NCBI RefSeq assembly: GCF_014137995.1
Contig: NZ_JACGWV010000001.1
Coordinates: forward strand, 3,162,001-3,226,000
Source of the DNA: Promicromonospora sukumoe
GTDB taxonomy: Bacteria; Actinomycetota; Actinomycetes; Actinomycetales; Cellulomonadaceae
DNA length: 64,000 nucleotides
Direction of reading: 5' to 3'
The notes below the pieces were generated by a model. The model was not told the origin of the DNA and ran no database searches. It was given only the letters and a program-made list of their open reading frames with translations. Numbering within the stretch: the first letter of the stretch is position 1; every line of letters starts with the position of its first letter. The translations under genes were made by a program, and so were the position numbers. Positions 27,414 through 35,949 of the stretch are shown piece by piece.

Positions 27414-27934
27414 GCCTGTCCGTCGAGATCGGTGACATCACCCGCGTCGAGGCCGACGCCGTGGTCAACGCAGCCAACTCCCTGCTGCTGGGCGGCGGCG
27501 GGGTCGACGGCGCGATCCACGCCGCCGCCGGACCCCGCCTCCTGGAGGCCTGCCGGCGCCTGCGGAACACGACGCACCGCGACGGCCTCACCGTCGGGGA
27601 CGCCGTCGCCACCCCCGCGTTCGACCTGCCCGCGTCCTGGGTGATCCACACGGTCGGGCCGAACCTGCACCGCGGCCAGGACGACCCCGCCCTGCTCGCG
27701 TCCTGCTTCGCGCGCTCGCTCGACGTCGCCGCCGAGCTCGACGTGCGGTCGATCGCCTTCCCCGCGGTGAGCGCGGGCGCCTACGGCTGGCCCGTGCCCG
27801 ACGTCGCCCGCATCGCCGTGGTCACGACCCGGAACTGGCTCGCCGAGCACTCCGAGGCGGAGCTGCGGGACGTGCGGTTCGTCGTGGTCGACGAGCGTGT
27901 CGAGCACGCGTTCGGCACGGCCCTCACGACGTGA
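27410..27934 (+). CDS. Macrodomain protein (O-acetyl-ADP-ribose deacetylase-like)
   Basis: A 174-residue single macrodomain of the MacroD/YmdB class. It binds ADP-ribose and removes acetyl or ADP-ribosyl groups. Signature elements are intact: VNAANSLLLGGGGVDGAIHAAAG (first half about residues 20-31), GDAVATPAFDL, VIHTVGPN, and PAVSAGAYGWP, matching the two ligand loops. Start ATG 27410 overlaps the GNAT stop. It converges with the HAD phosphatase gene and overlaps it by 11 bases. The coupling to an acetyltransferase suggests an acetyl/ADP-ribosyl signalling link, which is inference. Confidence 0.93.
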   Translation: MSLSVEIGDITRVEADAVVNAANSLLLGGGGVDGAIHAAAGPRLLEACRRLRNTTHRDGLTVGDAVATPAFDLPASWVIHTVGPNLHRGQDDPALLASCFARSLDVAAELDVRSIAFPAVSAGAYGWPVPDVARIAVVTTRNWLAEHSEAELRDVRFVVVDERVEHAFGTALTT

Positions 27935-28613
27935 GCAGCTTGCGCAGCTCCTCCGGGGTCGTGGCGACCGCCGCCGCGCCCGCCGCCTCCAGCTCGCCCG
28001 GGGCGGCGTAGCCCCAGGTCACGCCGATGGTCGGCACGCCGTGGTGGGCGGCCGCGTGCACGTCGTGCTCGCGGTCGCCCACCATGACGACCTGCCCGGC
28101 GTCGGCCCCGAGGGCCACCGCGTGCGCCAGCGCGCGCTCCACCACGACCTCCTTGCCCTGCACCAAGCCGACCCCCTCGGCGACCGCGCCGTGCACGCCG
28201 TCGAGCCCGCCCTCCAGGTACCCGTCGAGCCCGAAGTGCTCCACGATCTGCCGCGCGTAGTGCTCGGGCTTGGCCGTCGCGACCAGGAGCGTCATCCCTG
28301 CCTCGCGCAGGTCCGCGAGCGCCTCCGGGAGGTCGGGGATCACGGAGTTGTCGAACATGCCGTGCACCTCGTAGTCGCTCCGGTAGGCGGCGATCACGGT
28401 GGCGGCGTCGGCGTCGGACAGGCCGATGCCGGTCATGCTCGCTCCCAGCGGCGGGCCGACGAAGGTCCGCAGGACCGTGTCGGAGGGGACGTCGAAGCCC
28501 GCGTTGGTGAAGCCGGTGCGCAGGGAGGCGATGATGCCGGGCGCGGAGTCGGTGAGGGTGCCGTCGAGGTCGAGCAGGACGTGCGTGGTGCGGGTGGGGA
28601 GGGTGAGAGTCAC
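27924..28613 (-). CDS. HAD-family phosphatase (phosphoglycolate phosphatase-like)
   Basis: A 229-residue HAD hydrolase: motif I DLDGTLTDS (about 15-23), a helical C1 cap, motif II in VATAKPE (Thr, about 115), motif III Lys in QGKE, motif IV GDREHD near 180. It resembles Gph/PpaX-type phosphatases; the true substrate is unknown. GTG 28613 is preferred over GTG 28631 because CACGCT lies 6 bases upstream. It converges with the macrodomain gene with an 11-base overlap. Confidence 0.88.
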   Translation of the reverse strand: MTLTLPTRTTHVLLDLDGTLTDSAPGIIASLRTGFTNAGFDVPSDTVLRTFVGPPLGASMTGIGLSDADAATVIAAYRSDYEVHGMFDNSVIPDLPEALADLREAGMTLLVATAKPEHYARQIVEHFGLDGYLEGGLDGVHGAVAEGVGLVQGKEVVVERALAHAVALGADAGQVVMVGDREHDVHAAAHHGVPTIGVTWGYAAPGELEAAGAAAVATTPEELRKLLTS

Positions 28614-28633
28614 CAGGCGAGCGTGCCACACGT

Positions 28634-30184
28634 TCAGTGGTGCCCCTGGTGCGCGTCCGGCCCGGAGCCGCCGTGTCCCGCGTCACCGTCGTGCTCCGGC
28701 ACCGTCCCCACGTCCTGGCCCGGTTCGACGACGACGAACTGGCCCATCATCCCCTCGTCCTCGTGCAGCAGCATGTGGCAGTGGAACATGTAGGGCACGT
28801 CGGCGTCGGTGTAGTCCTCGAACCGCATGAGCAGCCGGTAGGTGCGGTTGGGTTCCAGGTAGACGGTGTCCTTGGGGCCGGCGAGCTCGGGCGACGGCGG
28901 GTCGCCGTCGACGGACAGGACGCGGAACTGGACGTCGTGCACGTGGAAGGTGTGGGGCATCGGCACGATGCTGCGCACCTCCCAGATCTCTGTGTCGCCG
29001 ACGGTGACGGCCTCGTCGACGCGGCCCATGTCCATGGTCCGGCCGTTGATGTGCCGGTCGTCGAGCTCGAACTCGCGCGTCACGGCGGCCTCGGACTCCC
29101 GCAGCGTGTCGTGGTCCGCGTGGGCCGACGGCGTCCAGGCGGGCTCGGGCGACGGCGTGAGCGAGTCGGCGGCGCGGAGCTCCAGGACGTCGAACGCGTC
29201 GTTGCCGCCCATCGCGAACGGGACGACGACGCCGCCGAGGTCGGCCTCGAAGGAGTGCAGGCGCGTGGTCTCGCCGGGTTCCATGCGCACGACGACCTCG
29301 GCGCGCTCGCCGGGTGCGAGGCGCACCTGCTTCAGGCGGACGGGGGCGTCGAGCAGCCCGCCGTCGGTGGCGACGAGGTCCATCTCGCGGTCGGGGAAGC
29401 CGAGCTGGTAGGTGCGTGCGGTCGACCCGTTGAGCAGCCGCAGCCGCACCCGTTCGGTGGTGACCTCGTGGTACGCGCCGACGGTGCCGTTGGCCAGGAC
29501 GATCCCGCCGAGGGTGCCGGGCTCGCTGCCGTTGTCCGACAGCTCGAGCTGGCCGTCGTCGTCGAGCATCTTGTCCTGCACGACGACGGGGACGTCGTCG
29601 ACGCCGTACTCCTTCGGCAGGTCGGCGGCGGCCGAGGCGTCGTCGTCCAGGAGGAACAGGCCCGCCAGGCCGCGGTAGACGTGCTTCTCCGTGGCTCCGT
29701 GGGGGTGCGGGTGGTACCAGAGGGTGGCGGCGGGCTGGTCGATCTCCCAGGTGGGCCGCCACGTCTCGCCCGGCTCGACCTCCTGGTGCGGGCCGCCGTC
29801 CATGGCGGCGGGCAGGTGCATGCCGTGCCAGTGCACGCTGGTCGCCTCGGGCAGGTCGTTGGCCACCTCGACGGCGACGCGCTCGCCGCGCTCGGCACGC
29901 AGGGTCGGCCCCAGATAGGGGCCGTCGAAGCCCCAGGTGCGGGTCTCGATGCCGGGCAGCAGCTCGGTGGTGCCCTCCTGGGCGGTCAGGGAGAAGACGC
30001 GCGTGCCGTCCACCATGCGCGACGGAGCCAGCGGCGGGATGGCGAGCTCGTTCGTGAACTCGACGTCGTCCACGGGGGTGACCGAACCGGGGACCAGGCC
30101 GCAGCCGGCGAGCCCGAGCAGCAGCGCCAGCCCGCCGGCGGCCACGGACCCGGCCACGCGAGCAGGACCGACGCGCCGGCTCAT
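28634..30184 (-). CDS. Multicopper oxidase lipoprotein
   Basis: A 516-residue laccase/CueO-type oxidase. The signal peptide ends in LLGLAGCG, a lipobox, so the enzyme is probably lipid-anchored outside the membrane (Cys28). Copper ligands appear in order: HWHGMH, WYHPHPHG, HTFHVHD and HCHMLLHEDEGMM, giving T1, T2 and T3 sites, with Met as likely T1 axial ligand. The tail is His-rich (HDGDAGHGGSGPDAHQGHH, part), perhaps a metal-binding extension. Likely roles are Cu(I) detoxification or oxidation of phenolics. Coupled to the upstream membrane protein by an ATGA overlap (30181-30184). Confidence 0.94.
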   Translation of the reverse strand: MSRRVGPARVAGSVAAGGLALLLGLAGCGLVPGSVTPVDDVEFTNELAIPPLAPSRMVDGTRVFSLTAQEGTTELLPGIETRTWGFDGPYLGPTLRAERGERVAVEVANDLPEATSVHWHGMHLPAAMDGGPHQEVEPGETWRPTWEIDQPAATLWYHPHPHGATEKHVYRGLAGLFLLDDDASAAADLPKEYGVDDVPVVVQDKMLDDDGQLELSDNGSEPGTLGGIVLANGTVGAYHEVTTERVRLRLLNGSTARTYQLGFPDREMDLVATDGGLLDAPVRLKQVRLAPGERAEVVVRMEPGETTRLHSFEADLGGVVVPFAMGGNDAFDVLELRAADSLTPSPEPAWTPSAHADHDTLRESEAAVTREFELDDRHINGRTMDMGRVDEAVTVGDTEIWEVRSIVPMPHTFHVHDVQFRVLSVDGDPPSPELAGPKDTVYLEPNRTYRLLMRFEDYTDADVPYMFHCHMLLHEDEGMMGQFVVVEPGQDVGTVPEHDGDAGHGGSGPDAHQGHH

Positions 30185-30609
30185 CGGGCACCCCCGCGCA
30201 GTCGCTGTACGCCCGCGGCCGCGACGCCCGCCAGGGCGCCCCACATCGTGTCGAAGGCCAGCGCCGGGACCAGGGTCCACGCGGGGCCGCCGCCGGGGCC
30301 GAAGCCCGAGAGCACCGGGACCAGCGTGCCGATCACGGTGGCGACCAGCCCGTACGCGAGCCCGGTCAGGGTCAGGGTGAGCACGGGGCGGGGCACGCGG
30401 CCCAGCCCGACGACGCCGATCCAGACGGCGGCCGTGACGCCGATGATCGTCAGCGCCCGGGGCGCGCCGGTGCCGAGGGCGCCGGTCAGGCCGGTCAGCG
30501 GCCAGAGCAGGGCCAGCGCGGAGAGGCCCGCGACGAGGGTCCAGGAGACGGCGGCGGGGCCGGGGACGGGCCCCGGCGAGGGACGGGCCGGAAGCTGTGG
30601 TGAGGTCAT
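30181..30609 (-). CDS. Small membrane protein coupled to the multicopper oxidase
   Basis: A 142-residue protein with a Pro-rich N-terminus (1-20) and four hydrophobic segments (about 22-48, 55-70, 78-100, 108-132). No family recognised. It is the first gene of a two-gene unit with the oxidase lipoprotein, which may place it in copper handling or membrane anchoring (inference). ATG 30609 is used; the frame extends to 30699 without membrane character. Divergent from the two-component system. Confidence 0.7.
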   Translation of the reverse strand: MTSPQLPARPSPGPVPGPAAVSWTLVAGLSALALLWPLTGLTGALGTGAPRALTIIGVTAAVWIGVVGLGRVPRPVLTLTLTGLAYGLVATVIGTLVPVLSGFGPGGGPAWTLVPALAFDTMWGALAGVAAAGVQRLRGGAR

Positions 30610-30728
30610 GCCCCGACGGTGCCCGCCGGGCCCCACCCGCCACATCGGTCCGGGATCGTCTCCTGGTGTCGCCCCGGGGCGACACGACCCTGAGCCCACG
30701 GGCTGATGCCTCAGGGGCGGCGCGTCCG

Positions 30729-30734
30729 TAGGGT
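30729..30734 (+). promoter_or_regulatory. -10 box of histidine kinase gene
   Basis: TAGGGT lies 6 bases before GTG 30741, a leaderless arrangement that also supports that start codon. Confidence 0.55.
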
Positions 30735-30740
30735 GTCGGT

Positions 30741-31901
30741 GTGCCCGAGCAGAGCGAGGTCCCGCGGACGGTCGACCCGCGCGTCACCGACGTCGCCCTG
30801 GCGATCGCCATGGCGCTGGTGGTCGCCGTCGTCATCGCCGCCGACCCCGACGCCGCGCGGCACGCCGGGCCGGGCGCGTACCTGTTCGCGGCGGGCTTCG
30901 GGGCGCTGGTCCTGCTGCGGCGCCGGATGCCGCGCACCATGGTGGTGCTGACGGTGCTAGGCGTCTTCGCCTACTACACGCTCCAGTTCGCGCCGATCGG
31001 TATGGCCCTGCCCGCGGTCGCGGCGCTGTACTCGGCGGCGGAGATGCGCCGCACCGGCTGGGCCGTCGGCGGGGGCGCCGTCCTGGTGGCGGTCGCGACC
31101 TACTACCGCGTGACGGGCACCCAGGAGGAGTACCTGACGCCGTACGACCTGGTCACGAACCTCGCGCTGGTCGCCGCGGCCATCGCCCTGGGCGTCGCGG
31201 TGCGGCTCTCCCGGGAGGCACGGGTGCACGAGGCGCACGCCGCGGAGCAGCGGCTCCAGGCCGAGCGGCTGCGCATCGCCCGGGACCTGCACGACGTCGT
31301 CGGGCACAACCTGTCGGTCATCGCCCTGCACTCGGGCGTCGCGTCCGAGGCCGTGGGCCGGGACGACGACGCGGCGCGGGGCGCGCTGGAACACGTGCGG
31401 CAGGCGACGTCGGGCACGCTGCGCGAGCTGCGCTCGACGGTGCGCGTGCTGCGGCGGCCGCTGGACGCGGCGGACGGCGGTTCCCCGGCACCGGGGACGG
31501 CAGAGGCACCCGCACCCACGAGCCTCGCGGGTGTCGACGCCCTGGCGGCGTCGGCCCGCGCCACCGGACTCGTCGTCGACGTCACGCTCGACGTGCCCGA
31601 CGGCGTCCTCGACGGCGCGATCGACGCCGCCGCCTACCGGATCGCGCAGGAGTCCCTGACCAACGTGCTGCGGCACGCCGCCGCCTCGCGGGTGAGCGTG
31701 GCCGCGCGGGTCACCGGCGGCCGGCTCGCGATCCGCGTGTCCGACGACGGGCGCGGGGCCGGCCCCCACCCCGTGCCCGGATCGGGGATCTCCGGGATGC
31801 GCGAGCGCGTCGCCCTGCTCGGCGGCACCCTGACCACGGGCGACGCCCCGGACGGCGGCTTCGTCGTGGCCGCAGACCTGCCCCTGCGTCTGGAAGGCTG
31901 A
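30741..31901 (+). CDS. NarL-type sensor histidine kinase
   Basis: A 386-residue membrane kinase. Four or five hydrophobic segments (about 20-150) form the sensor, with no large extracellular loop. Next come a short coiled coil (about 152-175), the HisKA_3 dimerisation domain with phospho-accepting His184 in RDLHDVVGHNL, and an HATPase domain (QESLTNVLRHA, DDGRGAG, GISGMRERVALLGG). The lack of a periplasmic domain suggests it senses membrane state or a lipophilic signal. Its partner regulator starts 6 bases after the stop. Divergent from the oxidase unit, which may be its target (inference). Confidence 0.94.
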   Translation: MPEQSEVPRTVDPRVTDVALAIAMALVVAVVIAADPDAARHAGPGAYLFAAGFGALVLLRRRMPRTMVVLTVLGVFAYYTLQFAPIGMALPAVAALYSAAEMRRTGWAVGGGAVLVAVATYYRVTGTQEEYLTPYDLVTNLALVAAAIALGVAVRLSREARVHEAHAAEQRLQAERLRIARDLHDVVGHNLSVIALHSGVASEAVGRDDDAARGALEHVRQATSGTLRELRSTVRVLRRPLDAADGGSPAPGTAEAPAPTSLAGVDALAASARATGLVVDVTLDVPDGVLDGAIDAAAYRIAQESLTNVLRHAAASRVSVAARVTGGRLAIRVSDDGRGAGPHPVPGSGISGMRERVALLGGTLTTGDAPDGGFVVAADLPLRLEG

Positions 31902-31906
31902 GCACC

Positions 31907-32566
31907 GTGATCCGGATCGTGCTGGTGGACGACCAGGAGCTGGTGCGCGCGGGCCTGCGCGCACTGGCCGAGAGCGACGGCGACATCGCGGTGGTCGGCG
32001 AGGCCGCCGACGGCCGCGCCGGGGTGTCCCGGGTGCGCGAGCTGCGGCCCGACGTCGTGCTGATGGACATCCGCATGCCCCGCCTGGACGGCCTGGCCGC
32101 GACCCGGGAGATCGTCGCCGACCCCGCGCTGACCGGCACCCGCGTGCTGGTGCTGACCACGTTCGACGAGGACGAGCACGTCTTCGAGGCCGTCCGGTCG
32201 GGCGCGGCCGGCTACCTGCTCAAGGACGTCGCGCCCGCCGAGCTGCGGCGCGCCGTGCGCGTGGTCGCTGCGGGCGACGCGCTGCTCGACCCGGCCGTGA
32301 CCGCCACCGTGCTGCGGGCCGTCGCGGCGGCCCCTGCGCCCCGGGCCGGCGGCGACGACCGGCTGGCCGCGCTCACCGACCGCGAGCGCGAGGTGCTGCT
32401 CCAGCTCGGCCGCGGTCTGACGAACGACGAGATCGCCGCCGAGCTCTACCTCAGCCCGGCCACGGCACGCACCTATGTGAGCCGCCTGCTCGCCAAGCTC
32501 GGCGCGCGGGACCGGGCCGCGCTCGTGATCCTCGCGTACGAGACGGGCCTGGTCAGGGCGCCCTGA
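31907..32566 (+). CDS. NarL/LuxR-type response regulator
   Basis: A 219-residue regulator: receiver domain with acidic pair DDQ (8-10), phospho-accepting Asp54 in LMDIRMP and Lys near 104 (GYLLKDV), then a LuxR helix-turn-helix (about 152-215; LTDREREVLLQL, TNDEIAAELYLSPATARTYVSRL). It pairs with the kinase just upstream. GTG 31907 lies 6 bases after that stop. The gene end forms one arm of a perfect 28-base palindrome. Confidence 0.95.
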   Translation: MIRIVLVDDQELVRAGLRALAESDGDIAVVGEAADGRAGVSRVRELRPDVVLMDIRMPRLDGLAATREIVADPALTGTRVLVLTTFDEDEHVFEAVRSGAAGYLLKDVAPAELRRAVRVVAAGDALLDPAVTATVLRAVAAAPAPRAGGDDRLAALTDREREVLLQLGRGLTNDEIAAELYLSPATARTYVSRLLAKLGARDRAALVILAYETGLVRAP

Positions 32567-32573
32567 CCAGGCC
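32546..32573. terminator. Perfect 28-base palindrome between convergent genes
   Basis: GGCCTGGTCAGGGC followed by its exact reverse complement spans the stop codon of the response regulator and ends 12 bases before the end of fgd on the other strand. Probably a bidirectional terminator; no T-tract. Confidence 0.6.
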
Positions 32574-32584
32574 GGGGCCCAGCG

Positions 32585-33586
32585 TCAGAGCGACTTCAGC
32601 CGCGGCAGCACGTCCTCGCTGAACTGCGTGAGGAACCGCTCCTGGTCCTGGCCGGGGCCGTGCACCACGAGGTGGTTGAGCCCGGCGTCGACGTACGGCT
32701 TGATCATCGCGACGGCCTCGTCGGGGTCGGAGGCGACGATCCAGCGCTTGGCGACCTGCTCGATCGGCAGCTCGTCCGCGAGCTTTTCCATCTCGGTGGC
32801 CGAGGTGACGCTGTGCTTCTGCTCCGGCGTGAGCGACAGCGGCGCCCAGAACCGGGTGTTCTCCAGCGCGGCGGCGGGGTCGCGGTCGTAGGAGATCTTG
32901 ATCTCGATCATCTTGTCGACGTCCGCGACGTCGCGCTCCGCCTTGGCCGCGCCCTCGGCGACCGCGGGCAGCAGCTTCTCCGTGTAGAGCTCCATGCCCT
33001 TGCCGGACGTGCAGATGAAGCCGTCGCCGGCGCGTCCCGCGTACTTCGCCACGAGCGGCCCGCCGGCCGCGATGTAGACGGGCACGGGGTTCTCGGGCCG
33101 GTCGTAGATGTTGGCGCCGACCAGCTCGTAGTAGTCGCCCTTGAAGTCAACCGAGTCCTCGGTCCACAGGGCCCGCATGAGCTGCACCGCCTCGCGCAGG
33201 CGCGCGAACCGCTCCTTGAACTCGGGCCACTCCATGCCGGAGACAGCCGTCTCGTTGAGGGCCTCGCCCGTGCCGACGCCGAGGATGATCCGGTTCTCGG
33301 TGAGCAGCGCCAGCGTGGCGAACTGCTGCGCGATCACGGCGGGGTTGTACCGGAACGTGGGGGTCAGCACGCTCGTGCCGAGCTGGATGCGGGAGGTGCG
33401 CTCCCCCGCGGCGGCGAGCCAGGCGAGGGCCGACGGCGCGTGACCCCCCTCGTGCCGCCACGGCAGGAAGTGGTCGGAGACCATCGCGCTGTCCAGTCCC
33501 ACCTCCTCGGCGCGTACTGCGAGCTCAACCAGCTCGCGCGGCCCGAACTGCTCGGCGGACGCCTTGTACCCGATCTTCAGAGTCAC
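32585..33586 (-). CDS. fgd: F420-dependent glucose-6-phosphate dehydrogenase
   Basis: A 333-residue luciferase-like TIM-barrel enzyme that oxidises glucose 6-phosphate to 6-phosphogluconolactone while reducing cofactor F420. The sequence follows M. tuberculosis Fgd1 closely from memory: [62 protein letters not shown] and [10 protein letters not shown] are all present, including His and Trp of the active site (SDHF, PWRH). GTG 33586 with TAGGGT 7 bases upstream is preferred over the longer frame to 33607. Its presence implies the organism makes F420. Monocistronic. Confidence 0.94.
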   Translation of the reverse strand: MTLKIGYKASAEQFGPRELVELAVRAEEVGLDSAMVSDHFLPWRHEGGHAPSALAWLAAAGERTSRIQLGTSVLTPTFRYNPAVIAQQFATLALLTENRIILGVGTGEALNETAVSGMEWPEFKERFARLREAVQLMRALWTEDSVDFKGDYYELVGANIYDRPENPVPVYIAAGGPLVAKYAGRAGDGFICTSGKGMELYTEKLLPAVAEGAAKAERDVADVDKMIEIKISYDRDPAAALENTRFWAPLSLTPEQKHSVTSATEMEKLADELPIEQVAKRWIVASDPDEAVAMIKPYVDAGLNHLVVHGPGQDQERFLTQFSEDVLPRLKSL

Positions 33587-33593
33587 GGTTGCG

Positions 33594-33599
33594 ACCCTA
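33594..33599 (-). promoter_or_regulatory. -10 box of fgd
   Basis: TAGGGT on the minus strand, 7 bases before GTG 33586. Confidence 0.5.
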
Positions 33600-33653
33600 C
33601 GCTTCATCGCCCGGGTGCGTGGGCAGGCGTCGCGCAGATCACAGAACCGCTGG

Positions 33654-34877
33654 TCAGGAGCGGCGCATCGCCGTCGCGGCCCACCCGCCGGCGAGCGCGA
33701 CGAGCACCACGAAGACCCCGAGGACCAGAGGGGCCGGCAGGTACACCAGGCCGACGCCGACGGCGAGCACGGGGACCACCAGCCCGGCGTAGCCCACGAG
33801 GAACACGAGCGCGAGCGCCTCGGCGCGTTCCGCGGGCGGGACGAGCGCCGCCGTCCGGCCCAGGGCCGCCTTGAAGAGCAAGCCCGCGCCGCCGCCGGCG
33901 AGCAGGCCGCCGGTCAGGAAGAGCGCCGTCGACGGCAGCACGACGCCGCCGAACAGCGCCGCGGGGCCCGCGACCATCAGGACGGTCGCGATCCGGAGCT
34001 GGCGGGCCGGCGCGACGGAGGCGACGAGGCACTGGCCGAGCGCCCCGGCCAGGAACGGCGTGGCCGCGACCACGCCGGTGACGACCAGCGACGTCTGCCC
34101 CAGCTCGTCGTGCACGAACGACGCCGCGACGGAGCTGAACAGCCCGAACACCGCGAACCCGGTGAACGCGCCGACGGCGTTGGCCGCGAACCGGCGCCGC
34201 GCGTCGGGCCCGATCGCCACCCGCTGCGGGCGGTAGGGCCGCAGGCCGGGCCGATGCAGCACCGTCTCGGGCACCAGCGGAGTCACCGCGAGCAGCAGCA
34301 CCAGCACCACGGCGAACACCGCGTACGGCAGCACCAGCGGGTCCGACGACGGCTCCGCGATGAGCCCCGACAGCAGCGGGCCGAGCCCCAGGCCGCCGAG
34401 GTTGGCGACGGTGGCGACCACCGCGGCGCGGCCGGGCGCCGGGCGGGATCGGCCGCCGTCGAGCTCGGCGAGGTAGGCGGTCGCCGTGGCGGTCAGCGCG
34501 CCGATGCCGATGCCGGAGACGAGCCGGGCCGCGATCAGCCCGCCCAGGTCGTCCCGCAGCAGGAAGATCACCGCGGCCACGAGCTCCAGCGCGGCGGCGA
34601 GCAGGATCAGCGGACGCCGTCCGACCCGGTCGCTCAGGTGCCCCACCAGGAAGAGGCTCGCCACGACCCCCACCGCGTACGCCGCGAAGATGACGGTGAC
34701 CGTGAACGGGCCGTACCCGTCGCGGGCCACGTACAGCGGGTACAGCGGGGTCGGCACGGTCGAGAACGCCATCAGCAGCAGGAAGGTCGCTCCGGTGACC
34801 CAGAACCCGGCGCCGTGGCGGCGCGGGGCTGCCTGGATGGGCGCTGCGGGTGCGGGAAGGGCTTGCGTGTTCGTCAC
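33654..34877 (-). CDS. MFS transporter (drug-efflux type)
   Basis: A 407-residue major facilitator with twelve hydrophobic segments. The loop 2-3 motif [12 protein letters not shown] (about 79-90) is the MFS motif A. Motif C-like glycine-rich text is present in the fifth segment ([14 protein letters not shown]). It belongs with the proton-driven exporters often controlled by a divergent LysR; the substrate is unknown. GTG 34877. The intergenic region of 92 bases contains a LysR-type dyad. Confidence 0.9.
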   Translation of the reverse strand: MTNTQALPAPAAPIQAAPRRHGAGFWVTGATFLLLMAFSTVPTPLYPLYVARDGYGPFTVTVIFAAYAVGVVASLFLVGHLSDRVGRRPLILLAAALELVAAVIFLLRDDLGGLIAARLVSGIGIGALTATATAYLAELDGGRSRPAPGRAAVVATVANLGGLGLGPLLSGLIAEPSSDPLVLPYAVFAVVLVLLLAVTPLVPETVLHRPGLRPYRPQRVAIGPDARRRFAANAVGAFTGFAVFGLFSSVAASFVHDELGQTSLVVTGVVAATPFLAGALGQCLVASVAPARQLRIATVLMVAGPAALFGGVVLPSTALFLTGGLLAGGGAGLLFKAALGRTAALVPPAERAEALALVFLVGYAGLVVPVLAVGVGLVYLPAPLVLGVFVVLVALAGGWAATAMRRS

Positions 34878-34933
34878 CCCAGCAGTCTGCGCCGCCCCAT
34901 TGATCAGGACAAGCGAATCATTCCGATTCCGTC

Positions 34934-34950
34934 TATCGCTGTTCGCGATA
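34934..34950. promoter_or_regulatory. LysR-type T-N11-A dyad
   Basis: TATCGC-N5-GCGATA in the divergent MFS/LysR promoter region contains the T-N11-A core (34936 to 34948) typical of LysR-type regulator boxes. Position near the LysR start favours autoregulation. Confidence 0.6.
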
Positions 34951-34969
34951 ACTCTGCGACGATGACCCC

Positions 34970-35860
34970 ATGGACACCCGGCACCTGGAGTACTTCATCG
35001 CCGTCGCGGAGGAGAGCAGCTTCACGCGCGCCGCGCACCGCCTGCAGACCGTCCAGTCGGCCGTCTCGGCGGGCGTGCGCACGCTGGAGCGCGAGGTGCA
35101 CGCCACGCTGTTCGTGCGGTCCACGCGCCGGGTCGAGCTGTCCGACGCCGGCCGCGCCCTCCTGCCCGAGGCCCGCGCCGCCGTCGAGTCCCTGGACCGG
35201 GTCTACGACGTCGTGGCCGCCGCCGAGAGCGGCCTGCGGGGCCGCCTGCGCCTCGGCGTGTTCGCCAACACCGACATGCTCGACATCCCCGCGCTCGCCG
35301 GGCGGTTCCACCAGCTCTACCCGGGGGTCGCGCTCAGCGTGGTCGCCTCCCCCACCGGGTCCACGGGCCTGGTCGACGACGTCCGGGCGGGCCGCCTCGA
35401 CGTCGCGATCACCGGGCTGCCCGGCGGGGACCTTGCGGGCCTGCGCTCGCACGAGCTCCTGGCCGGCGAGTTCGTCGCGGTGCTGCCGGAGGACCACCCG
35501 CTCGCCGGGCGCTCGGTGCTCTCCCTCGACGAGCTCGCCGGCGAGCCGTTCGTCGACGGCCCGCCGGGGTTCGGCAACCGGGTGATCATCGAGCGCGAGC
35601 TCGCCTCGCGCGGGCTGCGCCGCACCGTCGTGGTCGAGAGCCCCGACATGAGCCTCGTCGCCGCGTTCGTCGCCGCCGGCCTCGGGGTCGCCGCCGTGCC
35701 CCGCATGGTGCTGCGCCCCGCGCCCGGCGCCATCATCCTCCCCCTGGACGTCTCCCTCGCGTTCTCGATCCGGTCCGTCAGCCGGACCCGCGCGACGCGC
35801 CCCGTCGAGGCGGCACTCGCCCTGCTGCACGGCGTCGCCGTCCGCGCCACCGGCGGCTGA
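34970..35860 (+). CDS. LysR-family transcriptional regulator
   Basis: A 296-residue regulator: N-terminal winged helix (1-65; RHLEYFIAVAEESSFTRAAHRL is the usual start, here in part) and a periplasmic-binding-like effector domain (about 88-296) with GRLRLGVF and ITGLPGGDL strands. It is divergent from the MFS gene and probably controls it upon binding the exported compound or a precursor (inference). ATG 34970. Confidence 0.93.
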   Translation: MDTRHLEYFIAVAEESSFTRAAHRLQTVQSAVSAGVRTLEREVHATLFVRSTRRVELSDAGRALLPEARAAVESLDRVYDVVAAAESGLRGRLRLGVFANTDMLDIPALAGRFHQLYPGVALSVVASPTGSTGLVDDVRAGRLDVAITGLPGGDLAGLRSHELLAGEFVAVLPEDHPLAGRSVLSLDELAGEPFVDGPPGFGNRVIIERELASRGLRRTVVVESPDMSLVAAFVAAGLGVAAVPRMVLRPAPGAIILPLDVSLAFSIRSVSRTRATRPVEAALALLHGVAVRATGG

Positions 35861-35910
35861 GGGCAGTTCTCCCCATGGCCGGGGCGGCCGGGTGCGGCTA
35901 GGTTCGCCGT

Positions 35911-35940
35911 GCCGACCGACAGCGGGCCGACCGACAGCAG
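35911..35940. repeat. Two-copy 15-bp tandem repeat in a leader
   Basis: GCCGACCGACAGCGG is followed directly by the same sequence with one change. It lies between a -10-like TAGGTT (35899-35904) and the ribosome site of the WXG100-like gene. Confidence 0.7.
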
Positions 35941-35949
35941 GGGGAACCG

